NCBI RefSeq assembly: GCF_964204645.1
Contig: NC_134026.1
Span: 15,152,450 to 15,216,449 of the forward strand
From: Tubulanus polymorphus
Taxonomy: Eukaryota; Nemertea; Palaeonemertea; Tubulaniformes; Tubulanidae
DNA length: 64,000 nucleotides
Reading direction: 5' to 3'
The notes beneath the pieces are model-generated. The model was not told the origin of the DNA, ran no database searches, and saw only the letters and a program-made list of their open reading frames with translations. Both the position numbers and the translations under genes were made by a program. Below are positions 1-10,503 of the stretch, one piece after another (position 1 is the stretch's first letter; each line of letters opens with the position of its first letter).

Positions 1-433
1 CATGAATTAAATAGCAATGATAATAGAAAGGTTCCTGGGAAGTTAAAGGATGAATTAGGAGGTGAAGAAATGATAGAATTTATAGGTATTAGATCTAAAA
101 TCTGTTCATATAAAACTAATACTCATGAAGCTAAAAAGTTAAAAGGAATTACAAAAAGCGTTGTTGAAAAAAATATTCATTTCAAAGATTACATCAATTG
201 TATATTCAATGAAAAAGTTAGAAAACATAAGATGAAATGTTTAAGATCTGAAGATCATGAAATGTTTATTGAAGAGATAGAGAATATAAGTTTGAATCCA
301 TTTGATGATAAAACATGTTTTAGATGATGGTATACACACAGTCGCTTATGATTGCAATTTAGATGAATACTTAAAATTTAAAAGAGAAGAAACAAAAGAG
401 AATGAGATTATGAAAAGGATTCTAACATGTTAA
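1..433 (+). pseudogene. C-terminal end of Polinton/adintovirus-type DNA polymerase B, frameshifted
   Basis: This is the last part of a protein-primed family B DNA polymerase, the replicase of Polinton/Maverick elements and adintoviruses. The frame is open from base 1, so the gene starts upstream of the window. Visible family landmarks are GKLKDELGG (about bases 37-63), EFIGIRSK (76-99), KGITKSVV (about 142-165) and FDDK (about 301-312). The first frame stops at 327. The conserved tail (DDGIHTVAY, then LDEYLKFKR) continues in another frame from about 313 to a TAA at 431-433, so one indel near 313-318 broke the gene. The catalytic motifs are outside the window. A diverged copy of the tail occurs on the other strand near 14880-14950. 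The family call rests on remembered conserved residues. Confidence 0.8.
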
Positions 434-472
434 TCGGCTTTAATTCAATTTTGATAAAAATATGTATAATAA

Positions 473-826
473 ATGGAGAGTAATCAAGTACACAGTGAGA
501 ACAAAAAATCATTTCTAGATGGAATAAAAGATATCACAAATGCAAAATCACTAGATTATAAATTTAAGAAGTTAAATGAACTAACAATTCGTAAGAAATA
601 TTTAATTACTAATATTGAAACAATTACTGATATATATGGAGATGAATTAGTTATTCACTTAGAATATGAAGGATTAAAAGGAAAAAAATATAAATTCAGA
701 AAATATTTACCACATAGATTTCATAGATTATCAAGTGAAGATCTAGAAGAATTGTGTCCAGGTGATTTCTATTTCATATATAAAGGTAAGAATGAAAAAG
801 GGCACCATTATATAGATTTCGAATAA
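473..826 (+). CDS. Small Polinton gene of unknown function, possibly OB-fold-like
   Basis: This is an intact 117-residue frame directly behind the polymerase gene. It starts in the recurrent motif TATAATAAATGG. The middle has alternating hydrophobic strands (KYLITNIETITDIYGDELVIHL, about residues 42-63, given here as its key span). The end holds a run resembling LPxRFxxLSxxDLxxL followed by PGDFYFIYKG. That pattern suggests a small beta-barrel (OB-like) nucleic-acid-binding protein, which would suit a replication-associated gene, but this is inference. There is no signal peptide, membrane segment or cysteine motif. It is one of the few undamaged genes of the element, so it is worth keeping as a real, if unassigned, product. 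Confidence 0.6.
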   Translation: MESNQVHSENKKSFLDGIKDITNAKSLDYKFKKLNELTIRKKYLITNIETITDIYGDELVIHLEYEGLKGKKYKFRKYLPHRFHRLSSEDLEELCPGDFYFIYKGKNEKGHHYIDFE

Positions 827-842
827 AAAATATGTAAAATAA

Positions 843-1609
843 ATGCAAAATAAATTGAAAGAATACAGAATATTTGTTGATTTAGAAGGCTTACAAATTA
901 AAAATCACATAATTTACTAGTTCAATTAGATAGGGAATTTTAGAATTGTGTAGATTTAAAATTAGTAAATATAAGTTTATGTAACTCTTTTTATGATGTA
1001 TCGGATAAAAGTCTTGATCATAATGCTTTTATGATTCATGTTAGGAGAAATAATAAATGGTATAATCTATTTCTAAAACCAGGATTATATAATTTAGAGA
1101 CTTTAGCGCAAGAAATTAATAGAAAGTCTAAGACAAAAATGGGCGCAGCTGCTGGATTTGGAATTGAATTTATTAAAAGTGATATTAATAATGAATTAAG
1201 AATGAAGTTAGCTAATGAAAAACAGCATAAATTTATAGTGAGAAAACCATTAGCTAAAATTTTAGGAATTGCACCAAATAAACTTCATGCAAATGTTGAT
1301 GGTATAGCAAATATAATGCCTTTTACACACTTTTGTATTTATTGCAATTTAATTGATCCTACAAAGACATTTGAAGCAACTAAAGATACAATTTGTAATT
1401 CTAGTATATTAAATATTTTACCAATAAAAAATGTTAAACAATTTCGAACGCAAATAAATTATAATTTACATTTTTCTGAATGTGATTTCAAACCATGCAT
1501 TCCAAAATTTAATAATTTTAGATTAGAAATTAGAAATCATAATGGATACTTAATTGATTTAAATAACTTTCCTGTAATTTATGAATTAGTTATAAGATGT
1601 AGAGAGTAA
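843..1609 (+). pseudogene. Penton-like (minor capsid) protein of the Polinton, broken near its N-terminus
   Basis: The ATG at 843 lies in AAAATAAATG, the same start motif as its neighbours. The first frame runs 25 codons and stops near 919. Similar-looking coding sequence then continues in other frames, and the main frame is open from about 936 to 1609 with its first ATG at 1031. The main part ends in a pattern I associate with the single-jelly-roll penton proteins of Polintons and adintoviruses: FCIYCNLIDP (around bases 1333-1362), a central ILPIKNV, and a closing LEIRNHNGYLIDL followed by PVIYELVI. The penton would cap the capsid vertices beside the major capsid protein encoded downstream. 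Assignment is by remembered pattern, not alignment. At least one indel or stop lies between 915 and 1000. Confidence 0.5.
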
Positions 1610-1625
1610 TTTTTTCACTATATAA

Positions 1626-1877
1626 ATGAATATAACAGTAGGACCGAGCATATGTTTTGGATTTGATTTTAAACGTGAGAAAGAAATTAAATTTGATATT
1701 AATGATGTAATAACACTTATCAAGAATATTGCATTTTTTAATGAAACAACATTTGAATATGAAAAAACAATAGATAAAGAAATTTTGAATATAGAAAAGA
1801 TTACTGATTTAATTAAAGAATCTTTAAGATTTTATGAATTTGATGAAGATTTTATTATCTATGATATCAAAAAATAA
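1626..1877 (+). CDS. Small hypothetical Polinton protein (83 residues)
   Basis: Intact acidic frame starting in TATATAAATG, 16 bases after the penton-like gene. I do not recognise it. It contains FDINDVITLIKN (about residues 24-35). A related phrase, FDINDILKL, occurs in the gene at 1981-2200, so the two small genes may be diverged duplicates. No membrane segment or cysteine cluster. Its stop overlaps the next start (TAATG at 1875-1879). Confidence 0.5.
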   Translation: MNITVGPSICFGFDFKREKEIKFDINDVITLIKNIAFFNETTFEYEKTIDKEILNIEKITDLIKESLRFYEFDEDFIIYDIKK

Positions 1878-1984
1878 TGACTGAAATATATACAAATAAA
1901 ACTAATAATATTATAAATATTGAAATAATTATAACTAAGTTTACTAAATATTTTGAAGATAGTATTTTTTTGATAAATAAATGA
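1877..1984 (+). CDS. Very small ORF (35 codons) overlapping both neighbours
   Basis: The ATG at 1877 shares bases with the stop of the upstream gene, and its TGA (1982-1984) overlaps the ATG at 1981 of the next. The predicted peptide is rich in Ile, Asn and Thr. It may be a degraded remnant or spacer rather than a real gene. It is listed because the overlaps on both sides resemble compact viral packing. Confidence 0.25.
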   Translation: MTEIYTNKTNNIINIEIIITKFTKYFEDSIFLINK

Positions 1985-2200
1985 GCGATAATAAGTGGAT
2001 AATAACTGGTTTATATAATGGAGCATTATTATCAGTGGAAACTGTTGGTTACAATTGTATTAAAAAAAGTATTTAGAATGGGAAATATTAATGTTGATAG
2101 ATTTGATATCAATGATATTTTGAAATTAACATTAGCAGTTACTTTATCTAATTCAACTATTGATTATTTAGAAAAACAAAAATATATTCCTCCTATATAA
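1981..2200 (+). pseudogene. Small Polinton gene with one frameshift
   Basis: The start at 1981 lies in GATAAATAAATG. The first frame stops at about 2073, just after a run of seven A residues. The sequence continues in a second frame to the TAA at 2198-2200, with FDINDILKLTLAV and a conserved-looking end, YLEKQKYIPP. The simplest reading is one gene of about 70 residues broken by an indel in the A-run near 2060-2070. Function unknown. The end pattern recurs, as I remember it, in short Polinton proteins. Another TATATAAATG lies exactly at the stop (2194-2203). Confidence 0.45.
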
Positions 2201-2210
2201 ATGCGTAATT

Positions 2211-2228
2211 TTCTTTCTAAATAAATGG
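2211..2228 (+). promoter_or_regulatory. Start-codon motif TTCTAAATAAATGG
   Basis: A pyrimidine-rich stretch runs into TAAATAAATGG, with the ATG being the start of the next gene. The same 17-base context (CTTTTCTAAATAAATGG type) precedes the gene at 2674, and shorter versions precede nearly all genes of this element. Its fixed position at the ATG resembles a late-promoter or initiator element of large DNA viruses. No transcript evidence is available here. Confidence 0.5.
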
Positions 2229-2654
2229 CTTCTGCAATTATAACTATTATAGGATCAGCAATTGTTAACGCTTTAGCATTTACAGGTGGTGGTTATTTAT
2301 TTAAGCATATAGATAAAAATGGTTCATTAGCAGAACAAAGAAGACATAACTTAGCATTAGAAAAATACAGTAAAGCAGCAGAAGAATATAGAGAAGAGAG
2401 ACAAAACTGTATGGATTATATTAATAAAGAATTATATGATCAGAAAATTACACATTTTTTCAAGAGATTTTCAATCAGTTGATGAAGCTATGAGTTTATA
2501 TAACGCAGTAACAAATAAAGAAAAATTACATCTATATAAACCTAAATTATCAGATTATTATACCCCAAGTAAAGACCAACAGAAATATGAAATAATTTGG
2601 ATTTTAGGTGGAACAGTTATTGTTATATTTATAGCATATAAATTTACTAATTAG
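2225..2654 (+). pseudogene. Polinton membrane-anchored protein, frameshifted
   Basis: Two overlapping frames (2225-2482 and 2436-2654) together look like one conserved Polinton protein. The N-terminal part has a small-residue hydrophobic segment (residues about 3-26, IIGSAIVNALAFTGGGYLF) followed by a charged helix ending near YINKELYDQ. The second frame supplies FQSVDEAMSLY, the motif LSDYYTPS (about bases 2550-2573) and a C-terminal membrane segment (IIWILGGTVIVIFIAYK). I recall this order (Gly/Ala-rich membrane start, LSDYYTPS, membrane end) from Polintons of cnidarians and arthropods, probably as virion or membrane proteins. The indel lies near 2440-2465. Start chosen at the TAAATG motif. 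Confidence 0.55.
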
Positions 2655-2657
2655 TAA

Positions 2658-2677
2658 TTTCTTTTCTAAATAAATGG
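2658..2677 (+). promoter_or_regulatory. Start-codon motif CTTTTCTAAATAAATGG
   Basis: Near-identical to the motif at 2211-2228 although the downstream genes are unrelated. That argues for conserved regulatory function rather than shared coding ancestry. Confidence 0.5.
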
Positions 2678-3107
2678 ATGATAACGTATATTAATATTGA
2701 TATTATTCCTCATGATATCAGTAAAACTAAATTAAAATTATATTTTGAAAAACAAATATTAGAATTTGAAAATGATTTAAAAGTTAAAAAGAAAGAATAT
2801 TTAAAAAGCAATATTATATATCCTTTTTATTATTAGTGGTTCAGTTACTATTAGTTCGATGATAACATTTTTAGCAATATTCTCACCATTAACACCTTTA
2901 GCTATCTCAATTGGCGTGCAAGGTAAGTTCAAGTGTTTTTACCGGAATAAGTTCAAAATTAAATATAAAAGGTAATAAAGAAAAAATAAAATCTAATATA
3001 AAGAATTAAATAAATTAAAAAATACATTAGATTATATAATAAGTTTAAATGGTAATATAACAATTCAAGAGCAGGATAAATTATTAAAAGAATTAATAAA
3101 TTATTAA
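2674..3107 (+). pseudogene. Polinton hydrophobic protein, several frameshifts
   Basis: The ATG at 2674 follows the motif, but its frame stops after six codons. Coding-like sequence continues through at least three frame changes to a TAA at 3105-3107. It has an N-terminal amphipathic part (YINIDIIPHDISKTKLKL, around 2690-2745), a hydrophobic core (ISSMITFLAIFSPLTPLAIS, around 2852-2911), and a C-terminal coil ending in LDYIISLNGNITIQEQD (around 3028-3080). This resembles a Polinton protein I remember with a central membrane region and a closing NKLKxxLDYxxSxNGN motif. It is clearly dead in this copy. Confidence 0.45.
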
Positions 3108-3123
3108 TTTTTTTGTAATATAA

Positions 3124-4455
3124 ATGGTAGATAGTTTTCCAAAAGCTTTCCAATATAATAAATCAATTGAATATAATATTCCTGCAATAGATTTTGATAA
3201 AGATATTTCATATAGAAATGAAGTTTTTAATTCATTAATTAATTTAGATATTTATGTTACTGAAACTAATAATTTTAATGTTAAAATGGAAAATATATCT
3301 CATGTATATTTGATTAATTTTATAAAATTGAAAGATGAAAAACAATGGTTATTAACATCTAATATGAAGTATTGGCAGAACCAATTAAATTTTGCAGTTT
3401 ATTGTGCAACAACAGGATGTGGAATAAGTTGGAATGATCATTTGAATAATTCTAAATATGAATTAATTCAAAGTTTATTTAGATTTCATACTTATTTTCA
3501 AATAAGATTAATATTAAATGAATTAGAGACCCCTTTGCCAGGATCTAGATATTTTAAAGAATTAGATAATAATATTAATTTATCAAAGTTTTATAAAATT
3601 TGTAATGAATTTAATATAGATGTAAATAATTCTGATTTTAGAACAAAAATTGGACCAAAAAGATCACTTCCTTGCGCTAAAAAGATTGCAGAATATTGTG
3701 CACTTCCCATGCCAATTAATAGTTATTACAATATCTATAATGATAAATTAGGTTATGGTAAAATAGAAAATACGGATTTAGAAACATTAAATTTCAGTAA
3801 ATTACCGAAATTTTATGATAATTTAAAACAAGAAAACAATAATGGTTGGGTTTATTTTATTTTAGAAAATAGTGAAGGATTTACAAAAGCTGGTATATAA
3901 AGAATAAATCAATCAATTAGAACTTATTTGATATGTATTCTAGGATCACAGGTTGAAACAAGATCCCCAATAATTGGAAATTTAAATACATCATTTGATA
4001 CACAAAAACAATCCAAAGTATTATTTGAAGATTCCATTCATAATGATAAAAATAGATCGATTCCAGAAAATATAGTTAGGTACCAAAATTATTTAGATAA
4101 ATCTCGTATAAGATTAGATTATTGTATAGGGCCCAATTTATTAATTATTTCTGATGATTTAATATTAAAGATGGGAAATATAATTGGTTATAATAATTTA
4201 ATGAAGACTGCAACAATAAATAATTCATTTGGATTAAATGATATAAATAAAAGGATTATTACTGCTCCAAAACCAATGGAAGGTGAAACAATTAAAAAAC
4301 ATATTCAATCAACAGAAACTAAAACAAAAAATATTAAATTGGATAATGATTCTAAAATAAAAGATTACAATACTACAGAAAGTATAGAAACTGATATTAT
4401 TCAACATGATATAATTAGAACTAATAATGATAATAAATCCCATGAAAATACTTAA
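3124..4455 (+). pseudogene. Large conserved Polinton protein with one in-frame stop
   Basis: A single frame runs from the ATG at 3124 (in TAATATAAATGG) to the TAA at 4453-4455 and is interrupted only by a TAA at 3898-3900. The frame before and after is the same, so a point change is enough to explain the break. Recognisable family features are an N-terminal YNIPAIDFDKDI, a central LNNSKYELIQSL, and after the stop the stretch SIRTYLICILGSQVETRS with SIIG-like and DTQKQ motifs and RYQNYLDKSR. I know this pattern as an abundant uncharacterised protein of Polintons in cnidarians and molluscs, possibly a virion component. The last 80 residues are Asn/Lys/Thr-rich and look unstructured. Function not established. 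Confidence 0.6.
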
Positions 4456-4528
4456 TTAGCTATAACTTGTATAGGAATTGTAATTGGAGGAATATTATAT
4501 TTCAAATTTTAATTTTTGTAAGATATAA

Positions 4529-5487
4529 ATGGAAGTAGGTGGAGAAGCTTATGAAATGGGAGAAATGGGAAATAATAATGATGGATTCATACCTGATGAA
4601 CCACAAACTGATTTTAATGAAACTAATATTGATAATGATGATGGATCAGCATATAGTTCTAATTTAGCAGATAGTGGTTCTAAAGCCCCTTCAACAGACG
4701 AGTTTGATAAAAAAAAACTAGATCGAGAATAAATGCTGAAAACGAAAATCCAGATTTAGTAAAACAAAATTTAGAAAATAATGAATTCATATATAATTTC
4801 CAACCTATATCTGAAAGATCTGGATATAATATAAATAATAAAGGTGCTAGACCTTTAGTACAAGAACTAAAATCGTTAGATGGTGAATATTATTATCATT
4901 TGGAAGATGATTATTATATTAATATCACTTGTAAAAATTTAAAAAAAATATTAGCAGTATCAACTTTGAGTAATTTACAACCATCTAGAATTAAAAGAAT
5001 AAGTAATAGTAATGAAATAGAAAATGTTACCGACACAGAAATAAATCAAAATAAAAGAGTATTTAAAGAAAGAATTAATGAATTATTTGAAACAATCAAT
5101 AATAATTTAGAAACAGAAACAACTTCTGAACAGAATATGACATCCAAAACTAGTAAACTTAAATCAAATAAAGTTCCAATTGAAAAACTTTTACCGAATG
5201 GATTAAAAGATGCAACGGATCAACAATTAGAAGATTTAAATATATTTTCTGATGAAGCATTTAGAGAAATTATAAGTATACGAAATAAAGATGATAAATT
5301 TGCACATGACAAAAGTATAAGAGATTTTAAAATTAGAACTTTAGAAAAAGATAGAACTGATAAAATTAAAGAAATAGAACAATCAAAATTAGATGGAGAT
5401 AATAAATTTATTGAAGAAATTGAATTTAAAAAAAGGAATGCATATTTAGACAAAGAAAAAGATGATTTAGAATATAAATCCTTCTAA
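4529..5487 (+). pseudogene. Acidic, coiled-coil Polinton protein, frameshifted
   Basis: It begins at an ATG in AGATATAAATGG. The first frame (4529-4732) encodes an acidic Gly/Asp/Asn-rich segment. Coding continues in another frame from about 4735 to 5487, so an indel lies near 4725-4735. The second part has the segment LVQELKSLDGEYYYHLEDDYY and, from about 5320 to 5480, a strongly charged helix (KIRTLEKDRTDKIKEIEQSK) predicted to form a coiled coil. It sits directly before the capsid gene, where a scaffold or capsid-associated protein would be plausible, but no family was recognised. The final bases overlap the presumed start region of the capsid gene. Confidence 0.5.
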
Positions 5488-8032
5488 GAATTCAAGAATA
5501 TCTAATGCTATTAAAGCAGAAGGATCTCATCATATAATTACTCATAATCCTTCTAATATTAATCCTGATGAAACCTTATATGTTAGAATTCCTTGATTAA
5601 CACAAAATACTTTTTAACACAAAATACTTTTTATGTTCCAAATAGTATTTATTTATCAGCTGATATAAAAGTAACTGGTCATGATAATAATTATGTTGTT
5701 GATAATGTTGGAAGATATTAAATTGAAAAATTAATTGTAAAGATTGGAACAGAAACAGTTTTCTCATTAGATGATTATAATTTATTTATGCATTACAAAG
5801 ATTTATGGTTAACAAAAGAAAATAGAAATAATATGATATTTCAAGGCATCCAATCAGAAAATCAAAATAAAATATAGCTGCAAGCAGCGATAACGGGTTT
5901 CTGCCTTTCTGGGTAGAATGTCGTTCAGGGATGTGAGTAAAGATTTCACCCAAAATCAGTTCGTTACATACCGTTTTTTTGAAAGAGTGCCACCAAGGGG
6001 GTCAACTCAAAACATGGATATGTTGGCCCACATATGCTACTACGCGCAAAGTACTAATGTGCCAGGTTGGTTTTGGGGAAAATAACATGAAGCTACGGTG
6101 TTTTTACCATTCCCTAGTGACAGTTTAAGCGCATATATATTCGGTTATTATTAGTTCCGAAGAAAAGTCGACTAGATAAGAAAACCGAATTTGGCCCAAA
6201 GCACAAATTTGGCCAATAGGGTAAACTATGCAGGAGGGAAGGCCTTATAGTGTTACTATTAGTAGAGGAGTGACAAGTCAGTCTGACAAGTCAAGCGATC
6301 AGATGGGGACTACAATTCACATATGAAATTGACGTCCAATAACCATTATAAAAACATAATCACGAACGGTACCATCACTCCCCATTACTGACTGTCACTG
6401 GTCTCTGGGTAGCAATCATTCTTTATCGGTGCAGTGGATAGGTATTTTCATCTGACTTTGTTCTTCTATGACATTACCATCGCCGTGATGTACATGTACA
6501 AGGGACCTCCAATTTGTAATGTATGTGATGTATAAACTGACTTTAGACCGTTTAATATCGACAATAACAAGGTATCACCGACGCTGACATTTTCTGACCC
6601 TTACTAGTATGACCCGCCTTTTGGACCGGACCAATTCAATTCAATTAGGAAAACGCGTACCGGTACAGTAAATAAATAAACCGCTGTTGATTTTTCGAAG
6701 TATTGATATCCACGAACAAAATTATACTATTATAGTATGTTTAAAAGGAACTGCTTTTAATAACAGTATGAATAAACATACTTCACAAACAAGGAAGTAC
6801 ATTTTTAACTTGTGAATGGTCGAACCCCAGTTATTCACAGTAACCTGTGATTTGGATATTCTCGGAGCCTTCCTTCTTTATTTATTTATGAAATGACGTC
6901 ACAAACATTCAGATTCGCGCCAGTATGCGCGCCATGATCGATGATTGCTATTTCCACTGGTGTTATCTTTAAGTAACTTCAAGTTTAAAATAGGAAGCAC
7001 AGTACATCCTTAGAAACTACGCGCAGAAAGAGAATGTTATATTATTATCAGAGTTTAACATTTCGTTTCAAAGTTGTTAGTAGTCAAATCTAGTAGAAGA
7101 TGATTTTTATGTGACGAAACTCAGTGGAAAATATGTTAAAATAATAATCAACAGGAATCCAATAGGGTTTCTGCAGAGGCAGCAGAAACCCTAATCAAGA
7201 TCAGAAGCTAATAATGCAGTAGTTACTAATGCTACAGATAATTTGATAAAAAAGATTTATGGTAGTAAATATAAAATTCCATTAGATTTTGAATTGATTA
7301 ATAATAATGCGCCTTTATATAAATATGCAATTCAGGGATATTATATTCGAAATAACATTTGCTCCTGGTAATGAAATTGTATTATCAAGTGTCGTTAAAG
7401 ATATGGGTTATAAATTATCAAATATATGTTTAGAATATGATACAGTAACTGATGAAAATATGGCGAGCACAATTCAAACTCAATATTATGAAGGATCTTC
7501 ATTATTATATGATTATATTGAAAAATTTAAAATTGTAACTATTAATGCAAATGATGAAATAATTAATGAGAATATTAACTTCCCAAGAAGATCCATTAAA
7601 GGCTTATTAATATTTTTTACAATTGCAACATATTCTAATGGTGCAATAAATGTTGATAATTATTATAATCCTGAAATATCAAAAGTAGAAATAACAATTA
7701 AAGGTATAGCAAATAAAGTATTTTGCCAGGGAATGAGAACGATTGATCAATGGCCAGAAATTAGAAAACATTTTATGAATGAAAAAATTAAATCATCTGA
7801 AATTGTAATATTAATCAAATAGATTATTATACCGGCAATAAATATGCACTATGGTTAGATTTTAGAACAACAGAGGATAACTTATTACGTGGTTCTGGTA
7901 ATGGTTCTGGTGTGGGATACAATTATTCATGAAAAAGAAAAAAGGAATCAAAAATTTAAAAATGCTCATTAATATTATATCTGACGCGCAATTAAATATT
8001 ATAAATTCTCAATTGAATAGTGTTATGTATTA
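5479..8032 (+). pseudogene. Polinton/adintovirus major capsid protein (double jelly roll), broken and split by an insertion
   Basis: Coding sequence for the hexon-like capsid protein is visible in two parts, 5479-5872 and 7195-8032, separated by a mobile element. The first part has PDETLYVRIP (about 5569-5598), SGH-like VTGHDNNYVVDNVGR and FSLDDYNLFMHYKDLW. The second part has YKIPLDFELINN (about 7269-7305), FEITFAP (about 7344-7364), NICLEYDTVTD (about 7418-7450), INFPRRSIKGLL (about 7570-7610), VFCQGMR and the closing ISDAQLNI. These match my memory of Polinton capsids, in order. Stops occur at about 5597 and 5719, and frame changes near 7340 and 7820, with a TGA at about 7930. The true start is unclear. 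The gene cannot make a capsid as it stands. Confidence 0.75.
5873..7194 (+). mobile_element. Helentron/HINE-like nonautonomous element B1 inserted in the capsid gene
   Basis: This 1.3-kb block differs sharply in base composition from the AT-rich Polinton around it and interrupts the capsid reading frame. Its left end carries the hairpin GCTGC-AA-GCAGC followed by CGATAACGGGTTTCTGC. Its right end is the hairpin GGGTTTCTGC...GCAGAAACCC followed by TAA. So the subterminal GGGTTTCTGC of the left end is the inverted partner of the right-end stem. There is no obvious target duplication. These traits fit Helentron-type rolling-circle derivatives (HINE, DINE, pearl elements). The same left end recurs at 51545 (minus strand), and elements A1/A2 have the same design with GGGTTTTCTG instead. 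No coding region was recognised inside. Confidence 0.65.
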
Positions 8033-8065
8033 AAATTTCAATTTCAATAATAAATTTTATAATAA

Positions 8066-8640
8066 ATGGAAGGAGGAATATATAAAATACAAAGTCCAAG
8101 TGAATTGATATCAGATATATATTATATAATACCTCATGATGAATATAGTAAGTATTTTGGAGAATACTTTAATCAATTCAAATAAAGAATAAGTAAAATA
8201 GATAATAATAAAAGTTTCGTTGTTGATAATTTAAGTAATGAAATTGATAATAATGTTATTCCTTCGACATCTGATAATGTTATACCTTCTACATCTGATA
8301 ATGCTTTACATTCTACATCTGATAATGTTTACCTTCTACATATAATAATGAAATAATATTAAAATATTGTGAAAATAGAAATTATTGTGGTTATTGTAAA
8401 GGCGAATTTTCAAACAGTCTATCAAATTGGAATAACCATATGAATACAGCTGTACATATTACTAATGTTATAAACGTGTTGGTTTAAGAGAATTTATAGA
8501 ACACCCATTTAGATATGTAACAAAGTTTGTTTCAAATAAAAAAGTAAATGGTAAAGATTTATATAAAGATTTATTAGGTTAATTTTTATCTAAGGAACCT
8601 GAACTCAGTAAAGCTGAATTAGATTTAACTGATGATCGAT
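8066..8640 (+). pseudogene. Polinton zinc-finger gene, truncated by a retroelement
   Basis: The ATG at 8066 lies in TTATAATAAATGG. The first frame stops at about 8186. Coding then continues with four imperfect 24-base repeats (PSTSDNVI type, about 8257-8340) and a C2H2-like finger, YCGYCKGEF...WNNHMNTAVH (about 8388-8458). A second segment, VGLREFIEHPFRYVTKF (about 8478-8530), follows another frame change. The gene is cut at 8640, where the inverted env-bearing retroelement begins. It is probably the last gene of the + strand cluster. Function unknown; DNA or RNA binding is inferred only from the finger. Confidence 0.45.
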
Positions 8641-9056
8641 TGCCTCTAAGATGTCTTCTCTCCAAAAATCAAACTAACGACCAGGCAATCTCATAGGATC
8701 TACTGCTGACAACTGTCCTGGTGGCTGCCAAAAATTGAACTCCCTCTCTCTACTTGTTCCCCAACTTAACTACTATCTCCCTCTACCAAGTTTCAATTGC
8801 GTGATCTCTCCCTACCAAATTTAGTGTGGTTTCTACAGAATCTGCAGCCTCCATCAACCACTCTCCGCCTAGAAATATATTCCCAACCACCAACACTACA
8901 TACCAAGTTTCTGAATCATGTTTTCTGAACTATTCCCTTAGACTAAGATATTTCTTGTTTGCTTCGTTAAACCCAACTGTTCCCATTAAATCATTATTTT
9001 TTCCCAGACGTTACTAATATTTATTTCATTATTTGGTTAACCCTAGTCAACTATCA
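8641..9056 (-). repeat. Candidate 3' LTR of the env-bearing element
   Basis: The block begins TGCC at the exact edge of the Polinton sequence and ends ATCA, so it has TG...CA ends. It is immediately followed by TCCCCCCAGG, which on the minus strand is a purine tract (CCTGGGGGGA) where a polypurine tract should be. Length is about 416 bp. No second copy exists in the window for confirmation, so boundaries are inferred from these end signals only. Confidence 0.45.
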
Positions 9057-10503
9057 TCCCCCCAGGCTTAATTTTTTTCGCCCCGAAAAACAAATGGCAA
9101 CCATCCAGACATGAACTTTATTCAACCAGATTAAATATAAGATAAAACAATATACAAACAATACAATACAGATACGACAGCATTCTTAAGGAATTTAATT
9201 TAACATAATAATCATCAGTAGTTTATATTATCATAATTAATATCATCATTCATTTATCATTATACATGGCAATTTATTTATTCATTGAACTAATTTTATT
9301 CATTAATGCATTATTAAATATGTAAAAAATTTTTTTTTCCATGATTCTATTTTCACTTCCGCAGCAGTTCAGCATACAACGCGCAAAACAAAAGTTGATC
9401 ATTTATGTACGATAATTGAATGCACAACAAGTTCAATCAAGTCATTTAATTAACAAGAAAGTGTCGAAGCATGAATCGGTACCACTCACACACAATAACG
9501 CACCCATTTAGATGGCGAATCAGAATCTTCTCGAATAACGGCGGCTCTCGCGTCGACAAACGGTCTCCATTCAAAAGCATCAAATCAAATAACCGTACAA
9601 ATGCCATGAGTACACAACAAAATACGATAAAAGACGTACCATAAGGTATACGACATGCCACAGACGAACACTAATCAATTCGATTACAGCGCAAACGATG
9701 ACGAAGCGGTTTTCTTTTCTTTTCCGAACGAACAACTGACAGCTAATAATACAGAATGATGGCCATAGGTGTTAACGAACAAGCTAGTACAGTCTCATAG
9801 CTCGTTTCGGTTTTATTTTTCGAATGGACCATACTACGATCCTGAATATAATTATCTTTCACACCGTCCATAATATGCGTGACTTCCAGGGATCGCAAGA
9901 ACGACGGCACCATATTGAGAATCACTCTCCAGAACGATTCAGCAGCGGTATAACGGAACAAGCGACCGAACGCTCGACAATCTGCACGAACAGCGAATTG
10001 GGCGAAGTCCGAACAACGGCATTCAGATCCAGGATACGGACGATCGCGCTAAGTTGAGGTCACGTAAAGCGAATCCGGCGACTGCAAGTATATGTGAAGA
10101 TGGCGACGGCTACGGTCTCACGACGATCTCGAAACAGTACAGTTCATTCCCGATGAGTTCGACTCTGGCCGGAACGAAAGTGACATGGAACAACCCAAAC
10201 AAAACTAAGCAATCAAACCCAAAACACTCCCCATGGTTTTGCAGATAAAGATAGCATAGCAATAATATATGAGATTTTCAGTAAATAGATAAGGTACAAT
10301 TCACTCCCAATGCTAAACCAAAAGATCCCGATAAATGATAATTATGCAACGATATACGATATAACATACGTTATATAGTTCCAAATGAACGTAATATCTT
10401 TTATAAATAATAAAGGAATTTGCAATTTATGACTATAGAACCAAACGAACATAGCAACACGACTACATTCCAAATACGAATAATTTCATAAAATTTCCAA
10501 AAC
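9057..10503 (-). other. Long 3' untranslated region of the env-bearing element, no gene seen
   Basis: Between the env stop and the candidate polypurine tract lie 1.4 kb with several short frames on both strands, none with a recognisable domain. The GC-richer part around 9440-10250 has no clear similarity to known retroviral accessory genes that I can see. Confidence 0.4.

Noticed and set aside
9446-10248. Short frames on both strands after env
   Set aside because: No domain, no conserved pattern, and overlapping on both strands.
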